A stretch of 64,000 bases of DNA from Steromphala cineraria (GCA_916613615.1 OU744731.1:54876289-54940288); one strand, 5' to 3'; counted from the first letter of the stretch, positions 25,101-37,803 are shown. Program-made: numbers and translations. The notes: generated by a model not told the origin, from the sequence alone.

Positions 25101-26224
25101 GGTTAGAGCCATTTGCTTACCTGGCGAAAGTTCAAACCAATCTGCAGTATCTTTAAATACAGTTTGATGGTTTTGTTTAACCACTGTAATTTGCCAAATA
25201 GTCCTTGTGTCAAGTGCACGAGTTATTCTGGCCAGTTAAGGAGATCTAATGGTTCTACAGTAATCTCGGGCCTGACACACCGCTGACGTGTATCGTGTGT
25301 GCCCATATTATAACTATGTGGGTTAAATACAAGAATTATGTAGGAGGGAAATCGCTGCAAAGTTTTAATTAAATCTATTTTAAAACTATTAAAAACTATT
25401 TTACGGCATTTTTCCGAATCTGTTTTGAAACGTCATCTACCTTGAATGACGACTTTCGATGATGATGATGAAATATTGTTTTAAACTGATTGTATCGTTA
25501 GGAAATATCAGAATAGAATTTTTGTCATGAAATGCTGTTATGATTGACAAACCCTACGAGGGTGATAAGACATGGTTTCATTTGATCGTTTTCTTTTGAA
25601 GTTCATTTCACAGAGGCAGAACAAGGAATAGCCCTGAACATAAGAAATTAGAAGTTAAGTTTTATTTATTCTATTTAAAAGTGTTTATTAAACAATACCT
25701 ATGCCTTATTTAAGATTATCGTTATTTTGTTTTTATGTTTATTAAAGCAAACATTCAAGAAGATATTTCAGATTGTTAAGAATCATAAATTACAAAAAAC
25801 GGATAACTTAAAAGTTTGTAGAAATGTCAAGAACACTGCAAAAGACAAGTGACAGCATGTAATTCCAATCCATAATCTTTCTTGTTGGTGAACTGTTTTT
25901 TAACTCTATTTTCAACATGTTTTTATTGAATGATTAAAATCAAGAAGTATAACCCAGATTATTCTTAGAACGTTAAAGGAAATTATTGATACTTCATTTT
26001 CAAAGGTAGTAAATAAAGCATATAATATTCGTTTTAGAATTTTTTACTTAACATATTTTTAACATTTTATATTTACCTAGCAATAAAGACGCATTATATC
26101 TTGTGTAACAACTGTAAGACAATGTTTGTAAGACAAGGATCGTTTGATGTCAGAGAGAAAGCTAATGACCTTCTTCCTTTTACTTCAGATAATGGCTTTA
26201 TTGCCTGCTGTACGAATTAGACCC
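25101..26224. other. No gene seen
   Basis: AT-rich; short (GAT)n near 25457. No coding signal. Confidence 0.5.
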
Positions 26225-26228
26225 TTAA

Positions 26229-26774
26229 GGATGTTCACTCCTCAAATTTATAGTATTAAACTTTTTTTCTAACTTATATTTTTTAAAAGATCAAAGTAAA
26301 TGATTGAAAAATCAGCATTAAAAAATAGGGGGTAGTGTGGGTTTTTTCGAGATATGACGCCTGTAAGATAGTGGAGTGATGTACAATTTTAACATGGGAG
26401 TCTATGGGAAAATGAGAAAAAAACTGCTTAAAACTTTAAAATACTACATTTCTAGTATTAACTTTTTTTCCTTTTGTGATATGTTACAAAGTTCATGTGA
26501 CCCTACCGAAATCAATGAAAACATATACATGGTAGTGTGGGTTCTTTTAAGCTTTGACACAAAATGTACCTAAAACCCCACTTTTGAGTCAAATTTAGGC
26601 CATTTATGCTGTTTAAGCACTTTTTAGAGGCTCTAAAGTCACATTTTCTTTATTTCATTTGTTTTTTAAAAGTATGTAGATGATGTAAAATATCATGAAG
26701 TAAATAAAGATGAGCAACAATCTTTACTTAATCATATTTTATTTTTAAAGGTTCACAGTAAGGAGCGGACATCC
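26229..26774. mobile_element. TTAA-flanked MITE family D
   Basis: A 546 bp element with about 14 bp inverted ends (GGATGTTCACTCCT left; reverse complement with two changes right). TTAA lies on both sides (26225-26228 and 26775-26778). The interior contains a repeated GGTAGTGTGGGTT motif (26332 and 26530). No coding capacity. It fits a non-autonomous element that targets TTAA. Only one copy is seen here. Confidence 0.72.
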
Positions 26775-26778
26775 TTAA

Positions 26779-28563
26779 AGCGAGTCGCCGTCCCCGTAAA
26801 AGTGATGCATCACATATATTTATTAGTGGCCCGCTACCGTGTGCCGAGTCTCTCCCAAGCTCCGCAGCAGTGTTGATTATTCATCGCTGTACGGAGCTTG
26901 ACTGTGACAGTGAACCGGTTTATGTAAACTCTTCGGTTTCTCTGATTGAGTTGTTTGTATTATCAAATACATCGCTTAAACCGCTATAATGAGGAGTAAT
27001 TTATCATGATTGTTTGAGTTATCTCACTGTGACAGTGAGTTGTTTTGGTAACAAATCAATGCATCTAGAAATTCTGAATAGAATAGCTTTTACAGATGTC
27101 ATAACATTATTACTAAATCATCATTACAATACATTTGTTTTGTATTGGATTACTGTTTTCAATTGGAAATTTCTAATTAATTTCAATTTCTATTATGCTG
27201 AGTCGATATGGTGGTACAACAGCACCGAGTATGTTTATCGTTGATGGTTAAAAAATCTCTCGATGTTCAATGCTCTGTTTATTCTAACATTTAAAGACAG
27301 ATTGAGTTGAGAGGATCAGGATACAGCTAAAATGATCATTTACACTATATGGGTAATAAAGTGTGATAGAATTTTGACATTATGCTTACATAAAATTAAT
27401 TCAATGCTTGCATTGTCAATATGTATCAAAAGGTTATTGTATTTGTTTCTACCATTCTCTGGATTGAATTTTGTTTTAATCCTTTTGAACAGATTCCTTT
27501 TAATAATAATGATAAAATCATACTTTAATTTTTTTTTTCATTTTCATTCTCATACAGTGTCCGTCGTATGTTTCTCTACAGTAATAATAAGATTTTGCAT
27601 AGTCAAAATAAAAATGCATGTACAATTACCTAAGTTCTACCTTTAACTTATTTATCAGTCTTTGTTAAATGAATCGTTGTCGGTTATTGGATATCCCTCT
27701 CTTCAAGAACATTAGAATTGCAGTAAACATAAATAACGTATTTGATTACAGCATGAAGAATTGTTTTGACTTACATTTCGCAAAATGTCAAATTGTAATT
27801 GCTGAACTCGCTGTTCGTGAAAAAAATATAATGGGGAAAATTACAAATTAATCACATAGTTTGCATTTAAATTGAATTTGATGGTGCATTTCATGCTTAA
27901 ATGTTCAAATCAAACAAATTTCCATACAAAATGACCTGATAATACCCATGTACAATACATTGATGTCTTTTTAGCCATGACATCTCACGCTAGAGTAATC
28001 TTTGATGTAAGTTAGTTTGAAACAATAATTTCTAATAGTATGCTTCATCGCTCACAAACAATGATCTAGACAAATTATTGAAATCTATTCATCATTTCAT
28101 TATAAAATCTGATCGATTTGACATTCCATAAGCACTTATATATTGACTGCCAAACAAACAATCTTATTCATGCATAATCACTATTTTTGAAGCTTATAAA
28201 ATGTATGACATGCGTGACTGGTAATTATTCATTGTATATTTTTCATATATAATTATTTTGGAGCGGCCTTAATATAAGCACCTCTGTGCTTGTTGGCCAA
28301 TCCATTCATGTCTTTTCATGAATAAAATATGTTTAAATCAATAGTATGCTTATCCATAGCAGATGACTAACAATCGTTATTGTTGTATCCAAATGAAGTG
28401 AATAAAAACATTTTTTTTTTTTAAACAATCGTTATTGTTTTCCATCTGTAGATACACAATGTATAAAAGTTATATTCAAGTAGCAGCCATCAGCTCATCT
28501 TTGGGTAGAGATTGACAGAGAGGTTCAAGATGTGGACAGTAATGCATATGTTGTTTTCCTGTC
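26779..28563. other. No gene seen
   Basis: AT-rich. A frame of about 100 codons at 27332-27646 is rich in Leu/Phe/Ile because of base composition and shows no domain. AACAATCGTTATTGTT occurs twice near 28370 and 28424. Confidence 0.5.
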
Positions 28564-28567
28564 TTAA

Positions 28568-28908
28568 AGGGGCAGTAGCACATTTTTAGGCGGAATATAA
28601 GGTGATGTCACGAAAATGAAAATTAATGGTTTCAATTTAAAGATAATGCATTTACACTAAATGGATCAATAATAATTCAAATATATAATGTAAAATTTAG
28701 CCATGCGATTCCTTTTTCTAACACCGTGACAAAATGAATTAAAGGTGTTCACAAAAAATGGCCGCAATGTATTTTATGTGAATCTTCATACTTTGTCCTC
28801 TAGAGGACTATGGATGATTGGTTTGTGTAATGAAATATTTGACACTATGAAAATAATACAAAAAAAAATTTAAAATATAAAATTATCAAAAAACGTGCTA
28901 CTGCCCCT
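28568..28908 (-). mobile_element. TTAA-flanked MITE family A, copy 2
   Basis: A 341 bp copy in the opposite orientation to copy 1. The family's right end (..TAGGCGGAATATAAGGTGAT) is at the left here. TTAA lies at 28564-28567 and 28909-28912, and both ends are well kept. Confidence 0.85.
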
Positions 28909-28912
28909 TTAA

Positions 28913-29319
28913 AACTGATCAATTAACGTGACGATGTCATCCATGTGAATATCAACACTAACGGATTTAATGAAGAAACATTAGATAGATAATGTATTGT
29001 TATAGCTCTTTGATATTACTTGAACTTTTGATTTCATTGGCTACCTTTTCAAAAAACCGGAAACAAGGAACTCATCCACCAATTTTCGAAGTTCCAAAAA
29101 GTTTTGGAAAAACAGCTATACACTTCATGAAGAGATAGCATATAGCTATCATTATTATAATGAATACAACAGTATACGTGTATTTACTTATACCTCTCAT
29201 TTGTTTTTATTACCATTGGATGTAGCCAAGTGCTGAATCAAAGTCGTTTTTTTTATTATACCCCACTTCTGGCCAAGAAGCTATGCTTCCCTTTGTTAAA
29301 AGTACATGTATAGGTGTGT
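28913..29319. other. No gene seen
   Basis: Nothing recognised. Confidence 0.4.
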
Positions 29320-29480
29320 GACCGATACAACTCTACTTTTATTATACACCTACACTTATTCAGGTGGGGACATCTTCAACTTTTTTCAAATTTCGAAATT
29401 CCGAGATTTCCGTTGTAAAGGTTCTCTTCACCTGTCTAAGTGTATGTTTATAATAAAAAGTAGGTGTAGTAGGTGTTGTA
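29320..29480. repeat. Imperfect foldback
   Basis: The segment near 29325-29364 (ACTTTTATTATACACCTACAC) and its complement near 29429-29475 face each other. A further TACACCTACACTTAT occurs at 29506-29520. Confidence 0.6.
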
Positions 29481-29979
29481 TACAAACAGAGGTGTATCGA
29501 TCAGTACACCTACACTTATAACAAAGGAAACCATAACAACATAAACAGAGACTACAATGTGTATCGATGATGTGGAAATGATCGTTGGTTAAAAGACAAA
29601 GTCAGTCTTGAATTCTCGACTTTAAAAACTTTATTGCATCAACGTGACTAATATGCGATTTAAAATGCTAAGACGTTATCGTGGGGATTAAGTCATAGAC
29701 AAAGCATGACGGCTTTCCTTCACTGAATCATACCATTGATTGGTGTTATGATTTATCTCTCAGCAGTGACCTCCCATGTGGATCTATTTCTTGGGGGAAG
29801 CAAGAATGTACTATCTTCCTATCAGGCGAGTTTGTGGATGGTAAAGTTGTTATTATTCCTCTTCTTTCAACAACTGGGCTTCCAAAACCTAATATTAAAC
29901 ACAATAGATAAGAAATTCGATCCGTATTGTTTGTCTCGCTTAATGCCAACCCTTGAGTCCCTTTCAATAACGTCAACAA

Positions 29980-30720
29980 TTTCTTCTTGACATTTCGCCC
30001 ACTTTGATGTTCACGTTATATATCATGTTTTAGTGATGATAATTTCTGGATTTATTTATTTCAATTAAAGAAGTTTTAAAATATATAATGGATGTAAAAA
30101 GAACTCCATGTTAGCAAATTGTATTTTAAATTGTACTTAGATAATATCTATGTTTATTTCACAATTTTTATACTTATGAATGTTTTCTTATTTAAAAAAA
30201 ATCATGACCTTAAATCAAAAGACACAAGATATTTCTTGTAATGAATACAAAAGTATAAGGTAAAAAATGACATGGAAATTACAGCATTTGACTGTTATCA
30301 CGGCACCATTCGCACCTGTGTACTTGAAATTTCCAAATGGAGAAAATTAGTTTTCATACTAGATGGATACAAAATGAACTTTATGAAACTATTTTTCACC
30401 TTTTGCCACCAAAAATAATCTAGTTTACAAAAGATCAGAATTGACACGAAATCATATTTACATTTTCACTAATCATTTTTTTTAAATGCTCAATACTGAA
30501 ACCTTTGACTTAAAATGGGCTTTAAATTAACTTTTACCTTGACGATTTTCCAAGACTTTCCATTAGTAATTGAATTCTTTGATGAGAACCTCAACAAGAA
30601 ACTTATTGATTCGCGTCCCATTGAAACCAAATTGGTACGGTTGTTCCATTTGTGTCTGTTTTCAGTGAAGTTCATCACTGACATAAGCAACTCCTATTGA
30701 ATTTTGGTACGACCAAGGAC
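29980..30720 (+). repeat. Dispersed repeat D, copy 2
   Basis: Similar in order to 16480-17260 and 33980-34540: CTTGACATTTCGC.CAC at the start, GTGATGATAA near 30034, and AACTCCTATTGA near 30690. No coding frame is shared. Confidence 0.5.
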
Positions 30721-31222
30721 CAAGGACCAGGCCATGAACGATTAAGGGACAGAAGGGGTGATGGTTTGGAAAGTCTGAAGAGATTGTCATCGTTGTTAAA
30801 ATTCTAAATCGTAAACACAAAGCAAGTTAGTTATATAGTTATATATTATATTTTGTTATCATTATTTCGATGATTTATGTGACTTCAAAAGTTTGGTGGA
30901 TTTTTGTTGGTTTTAGGATTGTAACCGATTTTGCTTACTTTTATCTGGTAGACCTGGGTCTCTGATAAGATCTTGCATATGCTGTTAAAGTATGGTTTGA
31001 TATCATACAATCTATTCTCTTTACATTTCTTTTTACCACGATAGAAGGAACAATATGATATAGTTTTATGATATATGAACAATTTCCTCTACCTCAAACA
31101 ATTGCAAGTTTTTTACCTGTTCGTAATGTTTTAAGAGCATAGGCATTAGCTGCCAGAAACGTCTTTGATTGCAACATATAGAAAAAATGGACTTACATTT
31201 CTTTACATGATAAATGTGTTAA

Positions 31223-31286
31223 AGGGGCAGTAGCACGTTTTTAGGGGGAATATAAGGTGATGTCAGGAAAATGAAAATATATTATA
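31223..31286 (-). mobile_element. MITE family A, one-ended fragment
   Basis: Begins after TTAA (31219-31222) with AGGGGCAGTAGCACGTTTTT and follows copy 2 for about 60 bases through GATGTCAGGAAAATGAAAAT. The rest is lost. Confidence 0.75.
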
Positions 31287-32180
31287 TGATAAATAGCAAT
31301 CTTTTGAAAATAATGATTGTGTTATAAAACGAAGTTTTGGGCACATAAAAGAACATATGACAATGCTCGAATGTCTTCTTCAACAATTAATATTGTAATT
31401 ATTATGGGAAATTTGCTCCTTGGTATATTCACTTGGAATTCTTTTATATAGGACAAAGATGTTTTTTACCACTAGCAGCTCGCTAATATAATCCTATGAG
31501 CGCGTGTGGCCAATATGATATACCATTCTGATCTGACCTCTAATTATGTATCTGTTACCGAATCTGTGGGTGATAACGACACGTAAACAATGTAAATAAG
31601 ATTTATCATGATCAGGAAAATGGCTATTATATATATGATAGATTAATAATGTCAAGGTTTTTTTCACAAATTAGAACACAAGTAAAGTACTTTGTTACAA
31701 TAGCAATAGTAATTGAATTTGCATTCATTTATGCCGTTATGGCGTTATTGAAAATGTAAATAAGTTTCTAAAATCTTTGATTATCTTTTATAGTATGAAC
31801 TGAGAAAATGAACATCAAAAATAATAACCAATGCTCTCTTAGTCTACATTACAATCAAAAACATCAAATTTCTCATTAAGCTTCTCTTTTCCTGAGTTCA
31901 GACAGTGTACTTGAGTGTTCTGGTTAGGGTATTCATTACCTGTTCGTGATTCTGTAATTACCTACCTTTCTGCCCCGCCAATTAATATTACAAACAGTCA
32001 ACAGTTGGTAGAGTATATCAATAAAGGCATACAGATTATCCTTGGTGTCCTCCTAACAACGTCGAATTACGAGATGATCATAATGTTTGACAAATCAGTC
32101 AATTGAATGCTTCAAAAAACGGAACTGAAGATTCTAGACTGCTTCATAAGATTTCAGACTACAACAAAACAACGAGAGTT
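31287..32180. other. No gene seen; weak dispersed repeats
   Basis: 31500-31590 resembles 12460-12560 and 18300-18400. 31925-32000 resembles 13745-13830 and 48862-48940. No coding signal. Confidence 0.4.
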
Positions 32181-32433
32181 GTGACGATACAGATTTTTCA
32201 TGATACGATACGTATCATGATATCTCATCGCGATACGAATCGATCCGATATTCATAGGGATACGCTTTTTCAAGGTTTTTGACAATATAAAACATTAATT
32301 TTTCAAAAATCCTCTGATTTGTATGCATATTAAGCCATTTAAAAGTCAACGATAGATAGCATTTATCACGATACATGTATCCTTATGTATGATTAAGTAT
32401 AACGACTCACGAATATCAATATATATCGTCACA
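32181..32433. mobile_element. Short inverted-end element rich in CGATA motifs
   Basis: The ends are GTGACGATA at 32181 and TATCGTCAC at 32424-32432. The interior repeats ATACGATAC-type motifs, including a perfect 10 bp palindrome with a 3 base centre at 32198-32220 (TCATGATACG-ATA-CGTATCATGA). This looks like a decayed MITE. The superfamily is uncertain because no target duplication was found. Confidence 0.55.
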
Positions 32434-33289
32434 CTTCTAAGTTATCAACAACACATTTTTCTTAAAAGAGTTTCTGTCTTCAAAATATACAATTTAATAG
32501 GATAATTATTGTTACCCCACCAGAAAGTGAAAAACACAACATTTAAAATGAAGGAAGATATGCAGAAAATCGACCGAATCCGCCACATACGTGTATGATA
32601 GAACATGAAATATAATTCAAGAGGGAAAATGATTGTTCTGGAGTTAAAACAAGGCGGTCCACCCCATCGGAGCAAAGGAATTTGTTGTTTGTAATAAACT
32701 TGTTTCTGAAGTCACTTTTATCATAGACTGTCAGTGTTGCTGATTTTTGTAGTGTGTTTAGTTAAGACCTTAAAATACAGCGTGACACTTGGATATCTTA
32801 TCAAACTGTTAATGGGAAAATAACACATATTTATTGCATCTCTACTGTTAATAAACATGATTTTATAAGGCATTTCATTTGATTATTCTAATGTTTGCCT
32901 GTTTCTTAATTGAATATTCAACTGTGTACTATTGGCATTTTACACATTCATGTCATGTGTATTATGTACAGTTTTGATATGTCATAATATAAAAGTTAAA
33001 TATATTTCATACATGTCTCTTTACAGCTGTATATGTGTCGATTTTGTAGGAATTAACTTCATACAAGTGCATGGTGTTCACTAAGGATTTACATATTGTG
33101 CATTGGTTGTCAAAATGGCAAAATGCATAAAGGGATGATATGTGAAACTTATAGTCTGTGTCACAACTCCAGGAAATTGCACGGAATACAGCATTGCATA
33201 AGTGGTTCTTGTGTAATTGTATGGAAGTGCATGATATCTTTATTTGAAAGGCATAGATCCTTTGCAATGACGTTGAATTCATAAGGTGA
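32434..33289. other. No gene seen
   Basis: AT-rich. Isolated GTGCATGGTGT motifs (33068 on) foreshadow the minisatellite downstream. Confidence 0.5.
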
Positions 33290-33612
33290 GTTACATTAAA
33301 GTGCATGGTGTGTAGTTACATTGAAGTGCATGGTGTGTAGTTACATATAAGTGCATGGTGTGTAGTTACACAGAATAAAATGGTGTGTTGTTACACAGAA
33401 GTGCATGGTGTGTAGTTACACAGAAGTGCATGTTGTGTTGTTACACAGAATGAAATGGTGTGTAGTTACACAGAATAAAATGGTGTGTAGTTACACAGAA
33501 TAAAATGGTGTGTAGTTACACAGAATAAAATGGTGTGTAGTTACACAGAAATGCATGTGCGTAGTTACACAGAATGTCATAGTGCGTAGTTATATTGATA
33601 TATTTTGTGTGT
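33290..33612 (+). repeat. 25 bp minisatellite, about 13 units
   Basis: The unit is close to AAGTGCATGGTGTGTAGTTACAC plus two variable bases. A variant unit type (AATAAAATGGTGTGTAGTTACACAG) is interspersed in blocks, showing higher-order variation. Units degrade after about 33560. Confidence 0.9.
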
Positions 33613-33979
33613 TGCTACATGGATGTGCAAGGCTTTAAACAAATGGTTGGAAGAGAATGATATGAACATAACATGATTTTTACTTACTAGACAGACTGAT
33701 TGAAATATAAGAATCACGAAAGCTGCACCCAAGCAATGTCAATTTGGCATTGATCCATAACGACTACTTATACAATCTTGCACAGGGGAGAGGTAGTTTG
33801 CCTTTAGATCAGGACCTGTTATATAAGAAACTAAAGAGGACAAATTTCTTTGATTCCCATTATTCAAGTAGTCTACACACGAGTTGGGTGTCAACTGTCT
33901 CAATGCTTCTTCCGTCTCCCCATCGACACCTCCCAATCTACGTAATGCAAGATTTTATTTTCAAAATATTAGTGTCAAC
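33613..33979. other. No gene seen
   Basis: Nothing recognised. Confidence 0.4.
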
Positions 33980-34540
33980 ATTTATTTCTTGACATTTCGC
34001 ACACTTCCATTTTCATCTTATTGCTCATGTGTTAGTGATGATAAGTTATTGCTTTATGAATGATATAAACGTAGTATAAACTCATGAATAGTTTGATGAT
34101 GTACTAGAGACTCTATGTAGGCAAAATAAATCTGACATTTCTAGGCAAATGAGATGAAGTGAATGTGTTTTTAGATTTTGTAAATGGTAGAAAATATTTT
34201 CAACTTTTTGTTACCAAAATAATACAGTTAACAATAGCACTATATTGACAGGGAATTATATTAACATTTTTACTTATAATGCCAAAAATTCTCTAAATTG
34301 AAAAAATTAAAATCGGCTTTGATTAAATTTTGCCTTTACGATTTCTAAATAATTGAATTGAATTCACTGAATTCTAACAAGGAAGGATATTGAATCGTGT
34401 ATTTTTGGAACGAAATTGGTTTCATTGATTCCAATTCAGTCTAGAAGGTGCAAACATTGACATATTGACTCATATTGACGATTGTTTGAGATCAGACAAT
34501 GAAAACGACTTGAACAATCAATTGTTGATAAAGGTTGAAA
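33980..34540 (+). repeat. Dispersed repeat D, copy 3
   Basis: Starts TTCTTGACATTTCGCACAC, then GTTAGTGATGATAA as in copy 2. Near 34410-34500 it has GAAATTGGTTTCATTG, then TCAGACAATGAAAACGACTT as in copy 1 (17205-17228). Confidence 0.5.
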
Positions 34541-34729
34541 ATGTGGATCAATTTGTTTTATTAAGTCTGATTAATTTGTCTTCTTTGTTAACAAGCGAAA
34601 TGATAGCAAAAAGCAGGTAGTTTACTTTGTTGTAATTACAAAATGGTTTTGTTACACTATTTCTGTGATTTGATACAATTTTGCTTTATATATCGATAGA
34701 GGCACAAAACATGTAAAACAATCCTTAAA

Positions 34730-36700
34730 TCATTATTTTGAAGATTCGTAATAATAAAAAAATTAAAGGAATCAAAATAGATGACAGTGAAAATTTGATT
34801 ACTCAGTTTGCAGACGATACCTCTTTAACACTAGATGGAACTGAAGCATGCCTTCAAGCTACATTACGAACATTAGCAGAATACGCCTCCTTTTCAGGTC
34901 TTAACATTGATACAAGCAAAACCCAAGTTATCTGGATAGGTTCCTTAAAGAACTCAAAAAAGACAATATGCAAAGATTACAAACTTGATTGGTCTAAAAC
35001 AGATTTTACTATCCTTGGCATAACTTTCACACATAACTTGGCAGAAATGGTAGAGAGAAACTATAAAGATAAACTAAAACAAATTAGGACAACGATGAAC
35101 CAGTGGCTTGGAAGAGATCTTACCCCACTTGGTAGAACAACAGTTTTGAAAAGTCTTATTCTACCTCAACTTAATCATATCTTTACAACACTTCCAAACC
35201 CAAGTGAAAATATATTAAAAGAGCTCGAAAAGCTAGCATTTAGTTTCATTTGGAAAGGTAAACCTGATAAAATTAAACGGACAATAATAACTAGAAGCTT
35301 CAAAGAGGGTGGGATTAGAGTTCCAGATATAAGGAATACAATCATTTCGCAAAAAATAAGTTGGGTCAAAAGGCTCTTCAATTCTGAAAGTAACTCAAAA
35401 TTAAAGAAACTTTTCTATATTAACGTATCACCATTGCACAGAGATTTTTATCAATACACTGAATCATCCCTCACTGAGAAAGTTTGTACCCCAAGAACAA
35501 ACGATTTTTGGAAAGATGTTTTAAAGGAATGGGGATGCTTTAACAAACAAATGGGGAATACCGTTAAAACTCAATCTGACATCTTATCCCAACCAATATG
35601 GAATAACGACAATGTTAGAATAAACAACAAGTCTATAAATAATAAGGATATGTTAAAATCTGGTATTTACCTGATAAATGATATAATCAAAAGTGACGGT
35701 AAATTTCTAAATTACCTAGAAATAACTGAAATATACAAATGCAAGACAAATTTCCTAGAATATGCTGGCATTATCCAGGCAATTAAAACATATTTTTTTA
35801 AATACAAAATCAAAATAGAAAAAAAAACTAGAAATGCCCATTATTCCATACTTTATTGAAAATATAGCTACTAAGAAAAAGGGATGTCGGAGCTTTTATG
35901 ATGTATTACAAAAGACAGAAAACACTATGACAGAATACAAATATCGAAAAAAGTGGGAATTAGATCTTGAATGTTCAATTAATGAAAGCGAATGGAATAA
36001 CATAAATGAAATACCCTTCATGTCTAATCTAAATTCCAAAACAAAGAGGTTTCAATATTCCATACTTCATAGAATTCTTCCGACAAATGATCTTTTGCAA
36101 AAGATGAAATTGAAAGATGAAAATAATTGCAGTTTTTGTGATAAAGAGAAAGAGACCATTAGTCATCTATTTTTCGATTGTCCAATTGTTAAACACTTAT
36201 GGAACAAAGTTAAGGAATGGATAGAGACGTACACTGAAGCGAACATAAACTTTTCCAAACGAAACATTTGTCTTGGATACCCCGAATACAGAAACAGGGT
36301 ATTAAACATGATAATTACAAATGTGAAATACACCATTTTCAAAGCAAAACAATTTGGTTTGAAACCAAACTTCATATACATTCAAAATGATCTGAAAAAA
36401 ATATATAACATTGATAAATACAACTGTTATTCGAATTGCAACTACTCAAAATATATGAAATTTTGGTCATCCTGCCATTTACTATTCAAAAACTAATCAC
36501 TTCTTTGTATATGCCTTTGTTACCATTTTAATTGGAAATTTGATATAAACTGTGCATACTTGCATGTATGCAAAATTCGCCTATATTTAAATGTTGCTAT
36601 GTAAAATGTCACTTTCTTGTAGTTTGAATCTAAATGAACATGTACCTAAAAAAGAAATAAAATAAAAAATAGAAAAAAATAAAAATTATTTTGATGATTT
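34730..36700 (+). mobile_element. 5'-truncated L1/Tx1-like LINE
   Basis: A 2 kb 3' fragment of a non-LTR retrotransposon. Coding sequence begins abruptly just before the RT catalytic box and runs to the C-terminus at 36496. It is followed by a 200 bp 3' UTR and an A-rich tail (about 36650-36690). The DIRS element begins only about 20 bases after the tail. Truncation at the 5' end is the normal outcome of target-primed reverse transcription. Confidence 0.85.
34738..36496 (+). pseudogene. LINE ORF2 C-terminal half, one frameshift
   Basis: The frame shows FADDTSLTLDG (RT motif), SGLNIDTSKTQVIWIG, LGITF, then TPLGRTTVLKSLILPQLNHI and FIWKGKPDKIKR, with the GGIRVPD box. This is the order of L1/Tx1-type LINE palm-thumb and connector regions. 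A run of nine A at 35819-35827 shifts the frame; one A fewer would join it to the next frame (35834 on). That frame carries FQYSILHRILPTND and the zinc-like CSFCDKEKETISHLFFDC motif to a stop at 36496. Endonuclease and RT fingers are absent. Apart from the single slip the sequence is clean, suggesting a fairly young insertion. Confidence 0.88.
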
Positions 36701-36733
36701 TTGAAACTATAAAAGATATTATTTAACGTACTA

Positions 36734-36872
36734 TACCGTCTCCGACTCACCGTAGCCCATTGATTGCCTATCAATCATCTCTCGACCCATAACACAGAAA
36801 AAACAACACGGGAGTTACCTGCACATCCCCGCCACGCCCCCTATGTCTACGTCACCAAAACCTCATTCCAAC
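36734..36872 (+). repeat. DIRS left inverted terminal repeat
   Basis: Matches the reverse complement of 42459-42596 with only a few differences, mainly at the outer edge (CTCC versus GACG). It includes CCATTGATTGCCTATCAATC and CACGCCCCCTATGTCTACGT. Confidence 0.93.
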
Positions 36873-37276
36873 TTCCTGTCGCTCAGTGATCGGTTGTGTC
36901 TCTGAGCTCTCTCGAAGTTTTCTTGCCTTGTCTAATATTAAAGTTTGTAGACCATATTTCTCGATCCTTGGGAGTAAGAGTATCCTCTCTTACCTCCCGT
37001 TCTCCTTCCAAATTGCCACATTTGGAGGTTGTTGTTGTTGTTAGGGTTCTGCCTGGGGGACAGGCAGGCTTCTCATTTTCGCGCGACCGGCGCTTGGATT
37101 GCACGTGCTGCTCGTGCGGTTAGTAGGTCACGCCTCGGGGTGTCTGACCTTTGACCTCTGGCTTCGTGTGCGGGACGTGTGCAAGCAGTGTCAGCTTGGC
37201 AGTTCGCTCCGCTGGGGTGAGTGGATCGTCACGTGATCCGCCTGGGTACGCGGTTGTCCCGCTTCACTCCGCTTGG

Positions 37277-37740
37277 TCCGTCTGGCGAGTGGCGGACGGG
37301 AGTGACTGGTCCGTCCTCCGCCTTGATACGCGCTTGCTTCGCTTCACTCCGCCTTGGTCCGTCTGGCGATTGACGGACGAGAGTGACTGGTCTGTTCTCC
37401 GCCTTGGTTTGCTTCGCTTCACTCCGCTCAGTCCGTCTGGCGAGTGACGGACGGGAGTGACTGGTCCGTCCTCCACCTTAGTACGCGTTTGCTCCGCTTC
37501 GCTCCACCTTGGTCCGTCTGGCGAGTGACGGACGGGAGTGAGTGACGGACGGGAGTGTCTGTTCTCCACCTTAGTACGCGCTTGCTTCGCTTCAATCCGC
37601 CTTGGTCCGTCTGGCGAGTGACGGACGAGAGTGACTGATCCGTCCTCCGCCCTGGTACGCGTTTGCTCCGCTTCGCTCCACCTTGGTCCGTCTGGCGAGT
37701 GACGGACGGGAGTGAGTGACGGACGGGAGTGTCTGTTCCG
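37277..37740 (+). repeat. Tandem repeat in the DIRS 5' region, 6 units of about 81 bp
   Basis: Units start at TCCGTCTGGCGAG at 37277, 37358, 37432, 37513, 37606 and 37687. The longer unit at 37513 contains an extra GAGTGACGGACGG. The array precedes the Gag-like ORF, where a promoter or leader is expected. Its function is unknown. Confidence 0.9.
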
Positions 37741-37803
37741 TCCTCCGTTTTTGATACGCGTTTGCTCCGCTTCTCTCGCGGTCGGACCAGGGTATCGTCA
37801 GCG

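Noticed and set aside
27332..27646. Membrane protein gene
   Set aside because: The hydrophobic 104-codon frame is explained by T-rich composition. It has no domain, splice context or relative.
33290..33612. CRISPR-like array
   Set aside because: The 25 bp units are contiguous without spacers in an animal genome, so this is a minisatellite.
37151..37569. Coding frames on both strands in the DIRS leader
   Set aside because: They arise from the 81 bp GC-rich tandem repeat and show repeated peptides of no known type.
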